Source: Labia minor
Taxonomy: Eukaryota > Arthropoda > Insecta > Dermaptera > Spongiphoridae
Length of the DNA stretch: 64,000 nt
Assembly: GCA_963082975.1 (NCBI GenBank)
Contig: OY720348.1
Coordinates: 69,837,719 to 69,901,718, forward strand
Reading direction: 5' to 3'
Shown: positions 58,545 through 64,000 of the stretch, piece after piece
Numbering within the stretch: position 1 is the first letter of the stretch
Layout: the number at the start of each line of letters is the position of its first letter
Notes under the pieces: generated by a model
Database searches by the model: none
What the model was told of the DNA's origin: nothing
The model's input: the letters and a program-made list of their open reading frames with translations, nothing else
Made by a program: the position numbers and the translations under genes

Positions 58545-58650
58545 GGCGCTTTCCATTGATTAATTTCAATTTTCAGTTTAATGCCTCTATTAAAGTTATC
58601 CATTTGTCGCTTATCACAAAATCAATTATCCGATTTATAAATTACTAATA
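58545..58650 (+). repeat. Paralogue of 55740-55870
   Basis: TTAATGCCTCTATTAAAG, TTTGTCGCTTATCACAAAAT, CAATTAT and ATACTAATATTT-like phrases correspond to ACGCCTCTA, TTTGTCACTTATCACAATAT and ATACTAATATTT at 55740-55830. The sequence upstream of the possible exon at 55.3 kb is therefore repetitive. Confidence 0.5.
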
Positions 58651-58726
58651 TTTTTATTCCAATTGATGAATCCATTATTCAAATAGTAGTTAGATTGAAA
58701 GAAATTTGGAATTGGTTGAAGGTAGG

Positions 58727-59474
58727 CAGTGGCGTACCTAGAACTTTTGCCGCGCGGGGCGATCTCCAGTTTGCCGCCCTTTTTATTATAAGTCAATCAA
58801 ATAGTGGTATTTATAAATTAATGCACATAAATAAATTATTAAGTTATTTAATCAATATTAATTAATACACAGAGTAAATTTTTTTACACATATTTGTATG
58901 TACTCGTAAACATATTTATATAATATTTACTCTTCTAGCTTTCATACTAGAAAAATCGTGTATAATGCTCTCAAAATTTATATTTATATTTTTTCCGCCG
59001 GCCCTCCTGAAAAATCGATGATTTAAAAAAATATTGGTATATCACTTCAAAGTAATCATAGAAACTTTTCAAAAGAAATGACATTTATAAACTGATATCA
59101 AAAAATTTTAGTTAGGAAAAATTGCTGAACAGAATCGTAAAGATGCGTTTACAAATTCAACGAATTTTAATGAATACAATAAAATAAAATTATTATCCTG
59201 TTCTTGGAATTAGAATTCAAAATTTACCCTAAAATGCATTTATATACACCGAGGAATAATATTCGAAATCATATAGTTAAACATAATTTATATAAATCAA
59301 ATAGTAAACTTATAATAATCATAATAATCATTTATTATTCAAGAAAGAAAAAAAATAAATATGAAATGAATAAGTTGCTTTTTACAACTATAACTAAATA
59401 TAAAAAATGCCGCCCCAAGATAAGTGCCGCCCGGTGCGGACCGCACCCACCGCACCCCCCTAGGTACGCCACTG
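58727..59474. mobile_element. Non-autonomous hAT element, 748 bp, perfect ends
   Basis: Perfect 15-bp TIR CAGTGGCGTACCTAG (58727-58741; complement at 59460-59474) and an exact 8-bp duplication AAGGTAGG (58719-58726, 59475-59482). Subterminal GCCGCCC clusters occur at both ends. The frame at 59204-59488 runs through the right end and is not a transposase. Intact ends suggest relatively recent movement driven by an element elsewhere. Confidence 0.95.
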
Positions 59475-59589
59475 AAGGTAGGAAATAAGGATAGTTAGAA
59501 GAATGTGGTTGTTAATTGATGAGAGTGCAAAACTTAGAAGAGGAACCAACTTATAAAGTTAAATATTATACTTAAATTGTATTTGGTTT

Positions 59590-59830
59590 ACTTGATGGGC
59601 CAAAATAAGATGAAATCACAGAGGAATGTCAGAGAATGAATGACAAGAAATTACATAACCTCTATGCAATCCCATCATAGTTCGTTTGGGTAAGCCAAAT
59701 AAAAATAAACTGAAGGGAATTAGTAGAATATAGCGATTGATTGGTGAAATAGCTCAGGATAGGAATAGTTGTAGGAATGTGGTTGCTGTCAAGAATTTTC
59801 AAATTTAGTAGCTCCATACTATTAAATAGA
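59590..59830 (+). mobile_element. GATA-tailed LINE, very decayed fragment
   Basis: GATGGGCCAAAATAAGATGA, CAGAGGAATGTCAGAGAATG and AATAGCTCAGGATAGGAATA follow the order of the LINE C-terminus and 3' end, with many changes. The terminal GATA tail is lost. A TA microsatellite follows at 59850-59882. Confidence 0.6.
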
Positions 59831-59845
59831 CACTAAACTCGAGGT

Positions 59846-59888
<43 letters not shown>

Positions 59889-60341
59889 CATAAATTTGCT
59901 TAATAAGAAATCCATTACAAATTTTTTTTCTATCAAAGAACAAAGATAATTGTTTTTGCTACTTCTAAATTCGTATCCTCACTCACATATATAATAAATT
60001 TAATGGTCATAGGTTCTGGCTGACCCAGAAAGTCTTTTTTATTCCCCTAGTGAAGCTCGAACAGGCCTTTTTTTCTTTTTTACCAATCAATCCCCCTGGG
60101 TAGAAAGAAATGCCAAAGGCTCTGGCACTGTGCATCTTGAAGTCAGCAATACACATTTATCTTTCAAGAATGTTACTATTTGATTTTTTAACTTTATATA
60201 TTAAAACAAAAAAAATTACTATTAAAAGAGATTTAAAATAATTTTAAATATTTAAATATATTAATTATGGTCTGTATTTTAAAGGGATTATTCAGGAATC
60301 TGGAGATATTTCAGTGATAAAAAAATATTTATATATATATT

Positions 60342-60981
60342 AATAAGTTGACCTGTGGCCAGGTCCGAACCGACCGACGGTTTGAAGTAAATTAATTTTC
60401 AGCTACAGAAACAATTTCAAATAATTTTAATATATCTATTAATGTAATAAAAAACAGATATGAATATAACATAAATATTTTTAATTTTATTTTATTTATA
60501 ATATATATGTAAGACCAGGCTGTAACGTCATGAATGGCTGGATGACGCCATATAATTTTAAATCAAGAAAAAACTAATAAATATGATTTTCCCGAGGATA
60601 AAACAAATACAAAGTGTATGATTCGTGGTGATATATAAAAAAATCTCCTCATGTGAAATTTGGTGAGAAAATAACCCTTCCCTTCCTATCGTCGATCGCT
60701 AATACTACCACTTCCGGTTTCCGGATATACACCAAAAGTTGATCAATTCATCCCACTGATGCATTAAGTAAATATACCAAATTTCATCAAAATCGGTTGA
60801 GCCGTTCAGGCTGTACACATCTATACGGACGGACAGACGGACAGACGGACGGACAGACATCATGCTAAAAATACTTTTTTCTGTTTAGAAAATGCATGAT
60901 TCGTGGAGATATGTAAAAATCTCCACATGTGAAATTTGGTGTGAAAACAATACCTCCCTTACTATCGTCGGTCGGTAAAAA
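60342..60981 (-). mobile_element. Family X, complete copy (about 640 bp)
   Basis: Right end AATAAGTTGACCTGTGGCCA with hairpin and CCGACCGACGG, and left end CGTCGGTCGGTAAAAA. The first CRE-like site is mutated (TAACGTCAT) and the second reads TGACGCCAT. The microsatellite at 60825-60858 is shorter than in the 48-kb copy. Confidence 0.88.
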
Positions 60982-61194
60982 TTAATTACTTCTAAATTTT
61001 CTTTTTGAATATAATTTAATATTATAAATTATTTGTTTGATTTTTTGTTTTTTTATTATTTTGTGTTGAATTAGTTAATAAAAGAACAAACAAACAAAAA
61101 CAAATAATAAAATTAGACAATTTTTGTTTTAATTAATTAATTAATCGAAATGATTATCGCTTTTGAATTCATTTTCTTTCCTTCACTATCAGAA

Positions 61195-61640
61195 CCTATC
61201 TCTAATTCCTAAAGTCAATCGCGATGATGATTGTGATGTTAGTAACGTCTCCAATACCCGTAGTGCCGCTTGACTATGAATTATTTCTCAACGTTTGCAT
61301 AAATTCCGTTAAAGCCGCCACCTGCGGTCGTCCTAATCGCTACCGCTGCATCTTAAACACAAAATAAATTCCTAGTTGAAGACGTAGCTCTAATAAATTG
61401 CCCCGAAACCTCCCAATGGGCTCCACTTGTCGAAAGAGGCAACCCAAATAGGTTGGGCTTAGCGTTAATGCCCTCGCCCGTAAAAAACAAATCTCTTAGC
61501 CAAGGGAAAACCTGCGTGGCTCGCTCTTTATTTCATTTCTCGTCTCGCTGGACAAATGAAAATCACCTTGAAGTGAATTGGTTTCCATTAGCTAGGCAAT
61601 GAGCTGATTCACGAGCAAGAAACATACCGACTCTTATTGA
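61195..61640. other. Base-balanced block, unexplained
   Basis: About 440 bp looks much richer in G and C than its flanks, with AAGCCGCCACCTGCGGTCGT, AGGTTGGGCTTAGCGTTAAT, ACCTGCGTGGCTCGCTC and TTTCTCGTCTCGCTGG. No long open frame in any direction. It could be the 5' part of a LINE, a SINE cluster or an RNA-gene relic. A poly(A) run (61644-61661) follows, which would fit a retroposed sequence on the plus strand. Confidence 0.3.
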
Positions 61641-61829
61641 TAAAAAAAAAAAAAAAAAAATTTACTATCTAATCCACTTGAAAACTTCTTTATCTATTAT
61701 ACTTTCATTCTAAATAGCTTAAGAGGATTACAAAAAATTGATGTTCCTATTACATTACTTACATTTACACCATAAAAACAAACAAAGTAATCCAATTGAT
61801 ACAAAAAACAATATAAATATATATTTTTA

Positions 61830-62025
61830 TTTTCTCTAGCTGGGGTCTATGGGATGGAGCCAACCCAGCCTCCGGGATCAAAATTGGAAAGCTACTTGAA
61901 AAAAAGTAGCGCCTCCGATTTAAGAAAATCAAGGTAAAGGTTAATAGGACCTGTTCTACTGATCATAGGACACTTAATAAATATAACCGACCTGATAGTC
62001 CTTTCATAGGATGTACAAAAATCAG
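61830..62025 (+). mobile_element. SINE body, copy 3, lacking the tRNA head
   Basis: TCTAGCTGGGGTCTATGGGA, GTAGCGCCTCCGATTTAAGA, CTGATCATAGGACACTTAAT and GTACAAAAATCAGAG match the body of the other SINEs in opposite orientation. The A/B-box part is absent (5' truncation). 62026-62664 shows no gene. Confidence 0.75.
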
Positions 62026-62672
62026 AGGTTATATATATATATATTAATAATTATACTTAACAGTTAAAAAATATACTAAATTTTAAATTCATATATTGTA
62101 GAAACATAAAATTTTCCTTGGTGTTGAGAGGTAACAATTTTGCTAATCCAGAATGATCTCCAATTTGCTTTGATCATCTTCTAATCGAAAATCATTGGAA
62201 TATTTATTGATTTATTGATCAATATTTATATATGATAAATATGATAGTGATCTGCCAATGGGGTTGGTGTTTATGTCATAGGATAATATAATAATAAAAA
62301 TAATATTCAAGTTTTCCAATACACACTATACATCCAATCTATCTATCTAATCTTATTATACTAGCAAACATTATTATATTAGGTGGTTTGGTAAGTAATT
62401 TTGTTTTTTCCGCGCAAGAGGATTTACTTATATTTTATCGAACACAACTTCACACTTAAGCCGCATAATCATTATATGTTTAGAGAACTGATATAACAAT
62501 GCTTGTGTGTAAAAAAGCTCAATTGAAACTACTTAGTAGAGTTATAGTTGGTGCCCTTTTAAGTATGAGAGCAATAAGCAGCATTTTCGTAATATCTTAC
62601 TTTTTCATATATTATATTATATATTAATGGATATGTATGGAGATGTTTTGATAATACGCCAGTGCCAGAATA

Positions 62673-64000
62673 ATATGACTCTCGAAAATATTGTATATAT
62701 TTATATATTTAAGTCAATATTATAATTATTAACCTTAAGATAAATATTAATTATTTGATTCTTAGAATTCTGTTTAATATTCATTTAACTTTCCTGAGAT
62801 AAAATAAAACAAAAATATTCATGAAGTTAGCATAATAATAATAATAATAGAAACATAATATATGATTTTTTAAAAAACAATTTCTTTAATTAATATTCAT
62901 TTAAAATGATAATTAAAGAATATGGTATTTCAATTTCAATATTTAAAATATATTATCTAATAATATTAAATTATATTAATCTATCTATCTATCTCTGTGA
63001 CTCTACGGAACTCGAAAGTTCTTAGCCGCAACAACCATACCCCTCCAAGTACTCCTATTTTGAGCCACAACCCTCCATCCAGTTCCTATCCTCTCCCATC
63101 TCTCTTACATCCTTTCCCACATTATCCACCTACCGTGTCCTTGGTCTTCCAAGCGGTCGTTTCCCACTCGGTCTCCCTACCATATTTTTTGCCATTCTAT
63201 CTTCTCCCATTCTAGCCACGTGGGCTGCCCACCGTAGCCTTCTCGATTTTATAATTCTAACTATATCTGGAGATGGTCATGAAATTCCTCGTTATGCAAT
63301 CTTCGCCATTCCCCGGTGACCTCATCTTTCTTTGGCCCATAAATGCTGCGAAGAATCCTATTCTCAAATACTCTAAATCTACTCTCGTCCTCTAAGGTCA
63401 TAGACCATGCCTCACATCCATTTAATACAATCGGTAAAATAATTGTTTTATATATTTTAACTTTTATCCCCTTTGATAATAATTTTGACGCGATAAGCCC
63501 CTTTATTGCATGATAACAGGCGTTTCCCGATTGTAACCTCGCTTTAAACTCTTCCTGAATATTATTATCTTTCGTTATTACAGAATCTAAGTATTTAAAT
63601 TTTTCTACATTTTCAAATTCTATATCTTGTATATTAAGATTTTGTGTGTTAATACTATTCCTCTCTGTTACTAAATAATTTGTCTTAGCATTATTAATTT
63701 CTGGACCCATCTCTTTTCCTACTTCAATTAATTTTTCTAAAATTTTAACTTTAATTAAATTATATTAATTTAAATGATATTTTTTTGATTATTAGAAATA
63801 AAATTAAATATTTAGATTAAAATTTATATTTTTTTTTACATTCTTTGTAGAACATGTATGGTTAGATTATTTGAACCGAGGGAGGTTTTTAATTAATGCT
63901 TATAAAATGATTTATATCAAAAAATAATTTCTAGGTTTTGGAATAAAGAAATTGATTGATATTTTCTATGTACAAAAGAGACAGATATGATTAGAAGATA
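62673..64000 (+). repeat. Dispersed family K, copy 5, split by a LINE
   Basis: Left half 62673-62980 and right half 63770-64000 together align with 26545-27110 and 6586-7150. The copy runs off the window edge. Confidence 0.7.
62981..63753 (-). mobile_element. GATA-tailed LINE, 5'-truncated (773 bp)
   Basis: A 16-bp exact duplication ATTAAATTATATTAAT flanks it (62965-62980, 63754-63769). The minus strand holds the region after the RT core: MGPEINNAKTNYLVTERNSI, KLLSKGIKVKIYKTIILPIV, LNGCEAWSMTLEDESRFRVF and GPKKDEVTGEWRRLHNEE. A small deletion near 63275 breaks the frame. The end is TCACAGAGATAGATAGATAG. Apart from that break the coding part is better kept than at 52 kb. Confidence 0.9.

Overview
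This is an AT-rich animal genome segment, most likely from an arthropod. The inference rests on repeat content: LINE fragments with an arthropod-type 'CEAWSMTL / GEWRRLHNEEL' C-terminus and GATA tails, mariner relics, many hAT-type MITEs, a pogo-like MITE and a tRNA-derived SINE. Nothing looks prokaryotic or viral, and I found no rRNA, stand-alone tRNA, CRISPR or operon structure.

The only convincing protein-coding genes are three copies of one C2H2 zinc-finger family: copy 1 at 687-1989 (+), copy 2 at 22390-21089 (-) and copy 3 at 48690-46957 (-). Each has a tiny first exon (46-49 nt, starting MDL and ending NYPIYI or KYPIYI), a phase-1 intron, and a second exon with an N-terminal C2HC knuckle, a spacer and six to eight C2H2 fingers with TGEKPF-like linkers. 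Copies 1 and 2 are two arms of an inverted duplication (about 1-2130 against 17863-22920) with nearly identical promoters. Copy 3 is an older paralogue.

Downstream of copy 2 lies the strangest part of the window, at 18825-21103. It is a 2.3-kb tandem array of finger-encoding units of 85 or 112 bp. Each unit is one base longer than a multiple of three, so the frame rotates at every unit and the array cannot be read through. Fourteen of 24 units have also lost the last zinc-binding histidine. At its far end two in-frame fingers survive. I read this as a zinc-finger exon that turned into a minisatellite.

Almost everything else is mobile DNA. A family here called X (ACCGACCGACG inverted repeats, a GTCC/GTCT microsatellite, paired TGACGTCA palindromes and a terminal hairpin) occurs about nine times, once inside the intron of ZNF copy 3. 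A dispersed family here called K occurs at about 6.2, 26.5, 30.3, 51.2 and 62.7 kb. Elements with recognisable ends or target-site duplications include hAT MITEs at 8.2, 9.9, 11.9, 32.2 and 58.7 kb, a 496-bp element at 15.5 kb, a folded mariner at 16.6 kb, SINEs at 38.0 and 56.8 kb, a 161-bp-TIR foldback at 38.7 kb, a pogo-like MITE at 57.9 kb and LINEs at 52.0 and 63.0 kb.

Three blocks look more base-balanced than their surroundings (8840-9155, 55300-56490, 61195-61640) and may hold exons or relics I cannot identify. Long stretches between (for example 27.1-29.7, 32.5-34.0, 35.7-37.1 and 43.8-45.8 kb) are AT-rich and show me no gene. Coordinates of repeats without TSDs are approximate, and identities were judged by eye.
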